Origin: Antedon mediterranea
Lineage: Eukaryota > Echinodermata > Crinoidea > Comatulida > Antedonidae
Direction of reading: 5' to 3'
Assembly (NCBI RefSeq): GCF_964355755.1
Contig: NC_092679.1
Location: 8,186,001 to 8,246,000 of the forward strand
Length of the DNA stretch: 60,000 nt
Made by a program: the position numbers and the translations under genes. The notes under the pieces were generated by a model. It searched no databases, was not told the origin of the DNA, and worked only from the letters and a program-made list of their open reading frames with translations. Shown one piece after another: positions 40,225-52,900 of this stretch. Each line of letters opens with the position of its first letter. Position 1 is the first letter of the stretch.

Positions 40225-41640
40225 TATGTTTGCTTATACACTATATTACAACACAGAATTGAATAATTTTATTACAACGATATATTATACCCTTCCACCA
40301 TTGATTAGTATGTTTGCTTATACACTATATTACAACACAGAATTGAATAATTCTATTACAACGATATACTAGACCCTTCCACCATTGATTAGTATGTTTG
40401 CTTATACACAATATTACAACACAGAATTGAATAATTCTATTACAACGATATACTAGACCCTTCCACCGTTGATTAGTATGTTTGCTTATACACAATATTA
40501 CAACACAGAATTGAATAATTCAATTACATCGATATACTAGACCCTTCCACCGTTGATTAGTATGTTTGCTTATACACTATATTACAACACAGAATTGAAT
40601 AATTCTATTACAACGAAATATTAGACCTAGCTTCCACCATTGATTAGTATGTTTGCTTATACACAATATTACAACACAGAATTGAATAATTCTATTACAA
40701 CGATATACTAGACCCTTCCACCATTGATTAGTATGTTTGCTTATACACAATATTACAACACAGAATTGAATAATTCTATTACAACGAAATATTAGACCCT
40801 TCCACCGTTGATTAGTATGTTTGCTTATACACAATATTACAACACAGAATTGAATAATTCTATTACAACGATATATTAGACCCTTCCACCATTGATTAGT
40901 ATGTTTGCTTATACACAATATTACAACACAGAATTGAATAATTCTATTACAACGATATATTAGACCCTTCCGCCATTGATTAGTATGTTTGCTTATAATT
41001 ATACACTATATTACAACACAGAATTGAATAATTCTATTACAACGAAATATTAGACCTAGCTTCCACCATTGATTAGTATGTTTGCTTATACACAATATTA
41101 CAACACAGAATTGAATAATTCTATTACAACGATATACTAGACCCTTCCACCATTGATTAGTATGTTTGCTTATACACAATATTACAACACAGAATTGAAT
41201 AATTCTATTACAACGAAATATTAGACCCTTCCACCGTTGATTAGTATGTTTGCTTATACACAATATTACAACACAGAATTGAATAATTCTATTACAACGA
41301 TATATTAGACCCTTCCACCATTGATTAGTATGTTTGCTTATACACAATATTACAACACAGAATTGAATAATTCTATTACAACGATATATTAGACCCTTCC
41401 GCCATTGATTAGTATGTTTGCTTATAATTATACACAATATTACAACACAGAATTGAATAATTTTATTACAACGATATATTAGACCCTTTCACCATTGATT
41501 AGTATGTTTGCTTATACACAATATTACAACACAGAATTGAATAATTCTATTACAACGATATACTAGACCCTTTCACCATTGATTAGTATGTTTGCTTATA
41601 TAGACTGTATTACAACAATATATTAGACCCTTTCAATGAC
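40225..41640. repeat. 84-bp minisatellite, ~17 units
   Basis: The unit contains TTAGTATGTTTGCTTATACA, CAATATTACAACACAGAATT and GAATAATTCTATTACAACGA, then TATTAGACCCTTCCACCATT. Units vary at a few positions. A five-unit block with the variant GACCTAGCTTCC (near 40625 and 41053) is duplicated with a period of ~430 bp. 84 bp is 28 codons, so one minus-strand frame stays open over several units, which is not evidence for a gene. Confidence 0.95.
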
Positions 41641-41689
41641 ATGTTACTTTAACCCTAACAAATTAATATTATTGGCAAGTTTATAAATG

Positions 41690-41695
41690 TTTATT
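41690..41695 (-). terminator. Poly(A) signal candidate of the YeeE/YedE-like gene
   Basis: AATAAA on the minus strand, about 105 bp after the stop codon at 41799. Confidence 0.4.
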
Positions 41696-41798
41696 TTGCA
41701 TCTCTATTAAGATCCAGTTACTGTTAACAACACACTATTGCTTTTCCCCTTCAATTTGCCTTTGTTATATCAAACCCTTAAATGTATTGATAATTAAT

Positions 41799-44409
41799 TT
41801 ACATATAATCAAATGTATCCATGATGGCCGCTGTCGCCATGCCACCACCAAACATAGCTGGTACTGCTAAAAATGACAGAATGTTGAGTGTTCCCAATCC
41901 TGATAATCCATGTCCACTGAAAAATAATAATTGATATTAGGATTTGGCGTTCTTGTTTGTAATAATCAATACAAACATGGTGAGTAGACAGTTACCTGGT
42001 GCAACCTCCTGCTAGTCGTGCTCCAAACACCATAAGAGCACCTCCCAGGAAAGCTTCTACTGCACCAACACCTTCAGCGCTGCCGTATGTACCAGACAGA
42101 TGCGATGACATGAACCCACCTAATATTGCAGATGCCACATAATATACCTGCAAATATATTTAATATTTTAAAAGTGTCTATTGCTTTTGGAAATAAACAA
42201 ATTTAGATTAAAATTGTTTAATTTATAACAGAAAAAAATGTTCCCTCACTTGCCACCAATTGTCTATGCCACCACTGAGATTTGCCAAATAAGGAGACCA
42301 TTTGTTAAGACTATCATTAGAAAAAGCTTGTGATACCATTGTACAGTAACTACTACTTCCTCCAAGTGTGTCCTCAACTGCCAAAATGATTGGGATTTGA
42401 AGTAGGCCAATCAATCCACCTGAAACATAAAATTGGTTAAATGTGTTCATCATGTTCAAATCCATATCATATGCTGAAATAAGACTACTGAGATATGAGA
42501 AAATATCGGAATATTGTATTGTTTTACTTTTTGTTGAAAAATATTTTTTTAAATAGGGAAAAGAGCAGTTTACCACATAAATATGAAGGCCAAGCCCTGA
42601 GATGTAATACCGTTTCAGCTTGTAATTGTCTGTCCGTTAACTCTGATGTCCATGGGTATAGATGTTCCACTAATGCCACCATTAAGAGAAGGCACATTGC
42701 CAATGGCAATGCAATGCTTAGATACTTAACTTCAAAATATCTTTCTAAGCTGAAAACAAATAATTTCTTTTATGCTTTAGAAAGAAAGGGTAAGCCCCAA
42801 GTACATCGCCTTTACTAAACTCATACTCATAGTATTATACAATACAAAACTAAATTTGCCAGAACTTAATTGTGTTCACTATAGCAACTATAACATGGCA
42901 TATTGCCCTCCCTGTGTTTTGATAATCTTATGTACACAAGTTAAGGGGTATTGATTATATTATCACAAGCTTTCAGGTCAACACTACAGTATATTACCGG
43001 TTTTATTACTATTTTGATGTGCGAAATTAGTACCGCTAAGGAATAGAAAATCGGGACTCACGTATAGACTTTGAATTTAAATGTAGGTGTCATGTAATTA
43101 GCTATAGATGATTCTATCAGACCATATATCAATGCTCCTACCAAACATCCAACGAAAGTCGTACCTGAAACCAATAATTATTGTACTACCACTATAACTT
43201 TCGCAACATTATTCATTGTTTTTGTGATTTATGATTATTCTTTAAAATACACACTAGTGTCTAAACGTACCTGCGTTGTTCACTCCCGATCCAAATTGAA
43301 TAAGAACATTTCCGGGACACTGAAAAATCCATTATAAATATTATTATTACCCAATTTTTTCGACATACTGTACATCCATTTTTATTTTTAACTGGATCCT
43401 TAATTTAGCTGTTCAAGAAGTACAGTATTTAATTATATTGTTGAACAGGTACTTCCAGCATAATATAGGCATATTATTATTAGTGTAATAGTTGCCTTGT
43501 CTAAATACCGTAGTAGAGGGATTTTGTTTTAAAAACGGACAAAATGTTTCTTACTCCTCCCGACAACGTCATCCCGGCTCCTAGAAAGGCTCCTCCGACA
43601 GATGTGGCGGTAACACTCTTTGAGAAGACGCCCGTGAGGTAGTTTCTACTTGCCGTTTGAAATGATGACTTGAAGGCAACAGACATGACAGAGAAACAAA
43701 TCAAACTAGATGCAACTGCTGACAAAAACATTTTCATCATCACGAACTTTCTAAATTGCATTTGCTGCCTGATTAGCCATGGCTCAAATACTGAAATGTA
43801 CAAATTGAGAGATACATGTAATGGAAGAATTTAGAACACCTTTAGTGCATTGCATAAAAAATAGAATACAATTATAATAATATTATACATAGTTCACGTC
43901 GTATCATTATATATGATACGACGTGAACTATGTTTAACTACTCTGACTGAGTTCACCGTCTTAATCCGGAACCTGCTGTGCTGAGAGATGCTTGTCACTA
44001 TGGAAACAGCGCATAGGCTACTAGCCTTGTAACTGATAATGGTGTTTTTAAAATCTCAACAGAATCTTAATTCCAACCCGTAAATATTCGGATTTCAAAA
44101 CAGATTAAAACAGTACAGTAATTAATACAGTGATTGTTGTCAGTGTTGATGATGCATTATGATGTTGGTAGATGATGATGATAACGTATCATTATTGGCC
44201 TAACCTCGTCCCTTTTCCATTGCAAATCCAAAAACAATTCCTGTTGATGCGCAAACAAATAACTTTGCAACTTGTTGCCACCAATTTATCTTGGTATTGA
44301 AGGCAACATCTAATACGTCACTTTTAAGTAAACCTGGTGACATTCCATTGCTCTCTTCTTTTGTTTGCCTACGGCGAGCTACTGATGCTTCAGTGTAGAC
44401 GTCTTGCAT
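41799..44409 (-). CDS. YeeE/YedE family thiosulfate/sulfur transporter-like protein, complete CDS
   Basis: Minus-strand exons: 44409-44205, 43790-43555, 43319-43271, 43164-43062, 42749-42574, 42419-42250, 42147-41996, 41916-41799. Phases agree throughout and give 402 residues, near the usual ~350-400 of the family. The protein is hydrophobic with many Gly-rich membrane segments. Family marks: GAFLGAGMTLSGG then CPGNVLIQFGSGVNNAG in the first half, and GGALMVFGARLAGGCTRSGH with GLSGLGTLNIL in the second. In bacterial TsuA/YeeE proteins such Cys residues in the pore region carry thiosulfate; the CPGN and GGCT cysteines are present here. The plasma membrane or an organelle membrane is the likely site, but which is not visible. 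The N-terminal ~40 residues are polar and lineage-specific. It is divergent from ATG2. Confidence 0.87.
43887..43933. repeat. Perfect 21-bp stem hairpin in intron 1 of the YeeE/YedE-like gene
   Basis: 43887-43907 and 43913-43933 are exact reverse complements with a TATAT loop. The arm includes TTCACGTCGTATC. It may be a minimal foldback element. Confidence 0.85.
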
Positions 44410-46940
44410 TTTGTATTTTTCGTAACGTTACCTTCAAACTGGATAGTACTAAAAAAACTCGTCAGCCGGCAACTACCGAATAAGCGTCACTTAAAGTGTG
44501 ACTTTTTAAATACGATGATATTTCAAAGTTTCAAAGAAGACAAGAACATGACTCGATTTCTGGGTTGATGACAAACGATCCACTCCTCTTGTTAAATTGA
44601 ATTATCATAGTAGCCAATGTGCTGCGGCGGATTGCTAACGACACACAAGACTATGAACTGTGTGAAAATGTTCAAATACCGTTCAAACAAACTCAATATT
44701 GCATACGTTTACTTGAAATGGTACCGACACAAGTATATAGAAATTTCGCTTACAAACTGAATAACAGGTCCACGTTCTGTAATTATTTCCTGAACGTCAC
44801 GACACGTCCCAAAATCTTCTCCTTTCTATTCAATTGTCGATAATGGAACAATCCATGCGTAGTGTTCAATTGTTAAAATCCTTCAATACCTACCAGATAG
44901 CATTCAGATCGAATACTGTATAGTCAAACGACATACCAATATTTGAACGGGTTGTGGTGAATAAAAGGTGCTTTTGAGGGCTGTTTTCCCTCCAAATCTT
45001 ATTTTGTACAATTGTAATATTTGCTGATTTCAAAAGAGCCTAAGAGTCATTTAAACTACGGTACACTACGTCGGTACAACACCGATTTCAGTGTATTGTG
45101 TGTTTAAAGTTGGATGCTTCGTGTTTTATGATGACTCACTGTATAATCCGGTTTTCATTATTTTTATAGTGGTGGTAATTGCGTCTGTCTCAGCAATTAT
45201 CGGTACCCTGCTTCCGACATCAGGACTAATATCCGGATAAGATACTCCGATTACCATTAAATGCTAAATTTGCATACGCGAAATCCGAACAAAGTGATTG
45301 TTATTGTGAACATTAATGTGGCATATCAAGCAACTATGCCTCTCACACTAGATTTCCTCATCTTCGTGTTTCTGTTACGACTTTTTTTTTTATAAAAAGG
45401 GAAATCCCGGTCAGCAAAACCAAGTAGCTGTTATAGAGAAAAAATCTGCCAAAAATGTTTACTTGCCTTAAACAAACGTGTATATGATCATTTTACTGAA
45501 TTATTCAATTAAAAAAATATATGGAAAATGACATTAACTGCGTCGTCTATTTGACACGCACCCTATAAATGCGTGTTTTATATAAAATGGGAATCCCGGT
45601 CAACAAAAACACGTAGCACGAAATCTACAGGGAGTTCTTAATTCAAACAATCTTATATAGGGGCCTACCAATAAAATGTACATACCGTTTTATTGAATCT
45701 AATAGAAAGTAATATTTACTTGATCGATATAACGTAATCAGGGAAGATAATTAGGTGATAAGGATAAAAATTGATAAGTAGGCCTATAAAAATGATACGT
45801 TGTTGGTAGAGCCTACTTTTGGTTTAGAAGTCTGGGGTAGGCCTAGTACGTATAGTCGCGTACCTATATCCTATTTTACTTATCCAAAAAATGTGGATTA
45901 TATGCCATGACTTTCTCTGATTTTATGGCTCCATCATCATCATCCGTTACGCTATTCGTCTTAGACATTGCGTAGGCCTACGCTAATCGTTTCCATGACT
46001 CTCTTTCGGTGGTCTGATGGTCTGTCATTAATTTTGCGATCGATGTATTTGCTTTTTTGAGTTCTTTATTTATATTTCCTATCCATCTTCTCCATATTTA
46101 AAGACCTGGGTATTGTAGACGTTTGTCTGAATGGCCTATATAATTAAGTTTTGTTCATGACAAATTAATGCAAAAACACCGCATCAAACTATGGAGTACT
46201 TGTTTATGCACCAGATTTAGTATAATAATTTTCAATTGTAAAAGCTTAAAATAACCAATACCAATCAATAATTCACAGTTTGGATATAATTTGACTGAAT
46301 TCTCGGAAAATCATCGCGACGCACTCGGCCATTTTGGTAAATTTTTAAAACGTTATGACGTCATACTTGTATTCATGTGTCAGAGAGCGAACGTCAAAAT
46401 AATCCCACTGAACAAGTGCTCAAATTTTCCAGTTGCATGCGCATATCATAAAAATGACGTAATAGAGTAGCAGTCGACATAGTGGACGTACGTGAAAATG
46501 GAGAAACATGGAGAAATTAAGTCCCTATTTAAGTATTAGTATTTTTTATATTTAATTGTACAGCTCTTATTCTTAATTAAGAGCGCTGTAGCGCTACTAT
46601 AGAGATTACAAGGTCATTACGTCATCATACCTTCACATTCACTGGCACATCAACTTAAATGTCCACTTAACCTAAATGTTCACATAGGCTTATGTCGACA
46701 AGTAACAGTCGACTTACCGACTACGACCCATGTGGATGTGAGCGTCATGTGCACGACGACGTTTACTCAATCTCTAAAAAGTCCCTATTTAGGAGGACGC
46801 CCTCCTCAGTTTAGTTGTGACGATTATTTTTATTTCCGACGACTTTGATACCAAAACAAACGTCAATGCAGATTTGGTCATGATTTTCGTGTTTTACTAC
46901 TTAATTTAAAAAATTCAGAGTAACTAAAGGAGTCTTTGAA
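44410..46940. other. Divergent intergenic region between the transporter gene and ATG2
   Basis: No gene was recognised. A diverged duplication is seen at about 45395-45440 and 45585-45620 (GGGAAATCCCGGTCAGCAAA against GGGAATCCCGGTCAACAAAA). An AGCGCTGTAGCGCT palindrome lies near 46582, and CRE-like sites lie towards ATG2. Confidence 0.6.
46356..46624. promoter_or_regulatory. Three CRE/ATF-like sites upstream of ATG2
   Basis: TGACGTCA at 46356-46363, TGACGTAA at 46455-46462 and its reverse complement TTACGTCA at 46617-46624, 320-590 bp before the ATG2 start codon. These are classical binding words for CREB/ATF-type bZIP factors. Function is inference; by chance one would expect far fewer than three in 270 bp. 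Confidence 0.45.
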
Positions 46941-49900
46941 ATGCCGTGGTTCTTTCCGTGGCCAGATTATATAAAAAAGAAAGCATGTAGGTATCTACTT
47001 CAGCATTATGTTGGAAGTTTTCTTGAAGAGAAGTTGACTCTGGAACAACTCAGTGTAGATTTGTACAATGGAACGGGGACTGTTACTGATGTTCGTCTTG
47101 ATGTTTGGGTACGTTTATTCAAATACTAAACTAACTAGCCTAAGCCTGGTCTAATGCATAAACATTGGCGCTAATGCAGTTTCGTACCCACCCCTTAAAA
47201 TTACTCAAAATGATTTCAATACTTCATCTAGCCTACTCACGAGTTGTCTACAGCATTCAGCAAGCATAAAATGGTAAAATATCGATAATTTCTTATTTAT
47301 AACTATTTTTAATCAATTAATAATTGAGCACCCTTCAGAAATCCATCGCCAGCTTAGCTTCGCGAAAATCATCGCTAGGCCTGCCGATGAAAGTACGGAG
47401 GCCTCATAGGGCATCGATCTATAGAGGACGCTGTTATGATCATATTATGGCGATAATAAAATATTTTTTACATGTTCCTCGTGAAACGGATTTTAAGTTT
47501 TTTTCATAAAGAAATATTTTGTGTTTAATTATGTTGTTAATTTTTAGAAATTCTATTTATTTTGAATGTTGTGTGTTATTGTCTTGTCAAATTATATTTT
47601 TTGTAAGGGTCCCTAATGATCAGCTTCGGCTGGATGGACCACCCTCATAAAATATTGTTGAAATAAATTAATGAATAGTTGCTTCATTATTTAATGTTTT
47701 ATTTGATTTTATTTTAATAAACACAACAGGAAAGAAGATGAAAAAGAAGAAATGAAAGACATGAAATGATCTATTCAGTGTCAGCAGAAGTAAAATAAAT
47801 TCTAGTAATTAATTGATGGAAAACATTTTTATTATAATTATTGTATTACTGTACATTACATTTCAATAAATTATATCTTTCTCTTTTTGTTGCATTTCCT
47901 ATTTCATGTATTTGAAGAGGTCTTTCATAGGTGAATAAAAAATGTTAATTAACAACAGTATACTTCTATAAAATCCTAAAACAGGGACACTATTAGCGTT
48001 TCTAGTATAGCTAGTGATAACAAATACTAAAACAATTAATTCGTCATAGCTTGATTATTGTGTTATAACATTAACAATGTAACTCAGGAATGAAGTACTG
48101 TAATTCTTTTTATTCATTTCATTTATTTATTTGACTTACAAACCATAAGGTAAAATAAATTAAAACAGAGGAAAATTGGTCAGTACTTATATCTTCAAGA
48201 GTCAGCAGTTCCATATTTATCTTCTTTTCTGTGTGAAATTCAACTAGTAAAATGAAAGAACAAATTAAAAACATAACATAATTATGATGATACCCACAAT
48301 GATGAATACAGCAATTGTATAGTATTTCTTTTCTTTATTAAAAATACGAAACGCATGTCGAAAATAATGAAAATTATAATTATTTGGTGCGTGCTTTAAA
48401 CGTTAGTAACTATGCCCTCTATAGAACTCAACTGTTTACTCTATTAATAGAGTTAATGTCCTGTGAGGCCTCCGTACTTTTATCGGCAGGCCTAGCGATG
48501 ATTTTCGCGAAGCTATTAGCTGGCGATGTATTTCTGAAGGGTGCTCAGTATTAATTGATTAAAAATAGTTTTAAATAAAAAATTATCGATTTTTTACAAT
48601 TTTATGATTGCAGAATGTTGTAGACAACTCGTGAGTAGGTTGGATGAAGATTTTGAGTAATTTTAAGGGGTGGGTACGAAACTGCATTAGCGCCTAAACA
48701 TTTAGGGACGACACTTTATTCACCAGATAGTTTGACCTGATAATTATATGAACTATTATTGTGTTGTATTGTAGTTACAGATATGCCTATTAAAGTATTA
48801 TAGGGCTAGGCCCTATAGTATTACTATTAGGCCTAGGCCTAGTAGGCCTATATAAACATGTTTTTAAGTATAAAAAAAGTAAAAAACAGCAAAAAACACC
48901 AACAAAGCTACCCGACCGTGCAAGAGGTCTTTCCCATAAATATAAAGGTATTGACCAAAGCGGCTGCCAATAGATAGAATCTATGAAACGTCAAATTAGT
49001 CGGTACGCCATACACATGTTTGTGGCAGTCTGCATCTCTCTCACCAATCAATGTAGCCTGCACATCATTGTAGTAGTATTAATTAGGTTCTAATATTTTG
49101 TGCCGTTCTAAGTTTATTTATTTGTTCCTGTATTTAAGCGGTCAGTATAAATACCAAAAACAACTGAAAACAAACCGAAAACAAAATAAAATAATCTATG
49201 AATACTGAAAACAAATTTGTGTAATTTTTTTTAATGTCGCCCTCTACTGATGGGTGTTTCTAGGCTAAGACCATGACAGAGAGACTTCCGCATGCGCAAA
49301 AGCCAAGGAAGAACTTTACGAAATGGTAGTGTGCACAAAATACAACTAAAAATCGTACAATCAATCAATGATACCACCGCATTTACTTACAGAATCTATA
49401 AAAATATTTTTATTTTAGTTTTTCGATTTTTGATCCAGAAACCAACTCATGTACTCCTCACATTAATTGTGAATACTACGTTAATCATGATCAATTTAAT
49501 TATAGATTTTCAATGATAAATAAATAAATGATATTTTAAGAATAATGATAATATTAGGGACTATATAAAGTATACTTAAAACAACCTCACGATAAAGGAT
49601 TCACAATAAAATCTATTCAGTAAAATTACCGTAGTCAAGTTATTAAATAACGTTTTATTCAGTATTAACTTAAGTGACGAAAACGCAATGTTAGGTAAAA
49701 TCATGCTTTGTTTTTGAAAATCTAAAGACTAAAAACGAAATGTGTTTATAGATTTAGGTATAGATAGGTAATTAAATGTAGTCTACGTTGTATATCCTAT
49801 CATTGAATTTGTATGATTTTGAGTTGTATTTGTGCACACTGTTAGATATTTGTGGGCTGCGCCCTCTATATACTTATGTATTCAGTTTGTTTGTTCGTCA

Positions 49901-52900
49901 ATAAATTCCTCTTACAACGTGATCGTCGATGTGCTCATTTAATACGTTACATGGTGTCAGAAAGTAGGATATTTTTTCTAGTTTATAGAACGAGGTTAGG
50001 AAAAGGTCAAACTATAAACAAAGGCCAAAACAGTACAATAAAACGTCAGCAAGAAACAATAAATGCACTAAATGCGGCTACGACAACACACATAATAAAT
50101 GCCCAGCTAAAGGCAAAACGTGTGCTGTATGTCATAAGTTGAACTACTTTGCAGCAGTCTGCAGAAAGAAGGGTACCAATCCTAAAGGTGCTCACCAAGT
50201 GGAAGAACAGTACGCAGAAACCGACAGTGACACTGAAAGTCAGGATGAATATCAGCATCTAATCGATGTGATAAATGCTATTGGAAAAACATCTAATAGT
50301 GAATGGCATGAAACCGTGATAGTGGATGGAGAGCCAGTGCGCATACAGATCGACACAGGAGCAGCGGCAAGCATTATGTCATATAGTTGGGTTAAGAATA
50401 AGAAACTCAATCATAAGTTAAAGCCAACTAGCTTAAAACTTCAGTCGTATACCAGTCACGCCTTAGAAGTGAAATGTTGTATAACATTACCAACCACATA
50501 CAAGAAATGTACAGTTGACATAATGTATTATGTTGTGAAAACTGATAAAGTACCAATCTTATCAGGAGCAGCAAGCAAACAACTGCAGCTGATACAGCGT
50601 ATAAACAGCATCAATGACTATCCTCAATTAAGAAAGACAACTGGCACACTACCAGGGAAATATTCACTGAAAATTGACCCTACAGTTAGACCAGTAGTGC
50701 ACGGTCCAAGGAAACAACCACTTGCGTTACAAAAGCAGATAAAGCATAAGTTGGCTGAGATGGAAAAAGATGGACATATCACTAAAATATCAGAGCCCAC
50801 TGACTGGGTCAGTTCTATGGTAGTTGTAGTCAAAGGCGACAAAATAAGAATCTGCTCTGATCCTAAGGATCTAAACAAAGCAATCAGAAGAGAACACTAT
50901 CCAATTCCAACTGTAGAAGAAATAGTCGCTTCAGTAGCAGGGTCAAAGATTTTCTCAGTTATTGACGCAAAGTCTGGATTCCTGCAAATTGAGCTGGACT
51001 ACGAATCTAGTCTGGTGACAACGTTTAACACCCCAATAGGACGGTACCGATGGCTAAGATTACCATTTGGGATAAAGAGTGCACCAGAAATCTTTCAAAA
51101 GATAATGGATAACATGTTAGAGGGAATTGAAGGTGCTAGAGCAGTCATGGACGATATACTAATTGCAGGCAGAGATGAGACACACCACGATGAAATTATG
51201 AGAAAGGTAGTAGACAGAGCTCCCAATTGGAACCTAAAGCTAAACTTTTCAAAATGTCAAGTGAAGAAACACAAAGTCAAATATGTTGGTCATATCTTGT
51301 CAAAAGATGGTCTTCAACCTGATCCAGATAAGATAAAGGCTCTAACTGAGATGCCAAGGCCTCAATCAAAAGAAGAGGTACGAAGATTCCTTGGTATGAT
51401 ACAATACTTGGCAAAATTTATACCTAATCTTAGTGAAGTGGATGCACCACTCAGAAAAGTTACTAGCAAAGATACAGACTTCTACTGGGACAAGCCCCAA
51501 CAACAAAACTTTGACAAGTTACTACAAATGTGCAGCACTACACCTGTGCTAGCTTACTTCGATCAGCGAAAAGAAGTGACCATACAATGTGACGCAAGCA
51601 GCTATGCTATTGGTGTGCTATTGCAAGAAGGACATCCAGTTGCATACACTTCAAGAGCACTAACCCCAACAGAGTGCAGATATGCACAAATAGAAAAAGA
51701 AATGCTGGCAATAGTGCACAGTTGCAAGAAGTTTCATCACTATGTGTTTGGAAACCAAGTAACAATAGAAAGTGACCACAAGCCAGTGCAAGCTATATTC
51801 AAAACCAATACTCTCCGCCCCGATGAGACTTCAAAACATGCTGTTAAGACTACAACCGTATGACCTTAATGTAACATACAGACCAGGCAAAGAAATTGCG
51901 ATCGGTGACGCACTAAGCCGTGCTAACTTACCAGACACAGAACCAGATATCAAACCGATCACAATTAACATGACAGACTACATAGCAGTATCACCAGTCA
52001 GGTATGCTGAATTTCAAAGTTGCACAGCCAAAGAACTAAACGAACTGCACAGCATGATTCTCAAAGGATGGCTAGACACAAAAGAAGAGACACCACATGC
52101 AATTAGGCAATACTGGACTGCAAGAGATGAACTGTCAGTTGCAGATGGAACAGTATACAAAGGAATGCATATTGTCGTTCCACCGAGCATGAGATCAAAC
52201 ATGCTTAACCAAATACATTCATCCCATCAGGGCATAGTAAAATGCAAATAGCGGGCACGTGAATCTCTGTATTGGCCCGGTATGAGCGTACAAGTGGAAG
52301 AATTAGTCAAGGATTGCCAGCTATGCAATACCTATCAAAATCGTCAACACACTGAACCACTTCACTTCAAATCATATAAACTACCAGAATTACCATGGAA
52401 TGAAGTAGCAAGTGATCTCTTTGAGTTTGAACGACAAGACTACATAATAACCATCGATTACTACTCAAAGTACATCGAAGTAGACCATTTGCAGAAAACT
52501 GATAGCTCCATGGTAATAGACAACTTAAAGAAACAATTCAGTCGGCACGGGATACCCGAAAAGATAAGAACAGATAATGGTCCGCAATACTCATCAGCAG
52601 AGTTTACCAAATTCTGCAAAGACTACGATATACAGCACAGCACTTCTTCACCATACTACCCACAATCAAACGGTGAGGTAGAGAGAGCTGTACAGACAGT
52701 AAAACGACTATGGAAGAAGAGCAATGACAAAAATCTAGCCTTGCTAGATTACAGAACAACACCACTAGCAAGCTGTAAATTATCACCCGCTCAATTACTA
52801 ATGGGACGAAGACCACGGAACCTGCTTCCTACAGCCAACACTACTACAGCCAAAGTCATTTGATACAACAGACATCAAGCAACGATTTCAAGCAGACCAG

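Noticed and set aside
40577-41437. Minus-strand open frames of 113 and 143 codons
   Set aside because: They run through the 84-bp minisatellite; the unit is exactly 28 codons, so openness is automatic.
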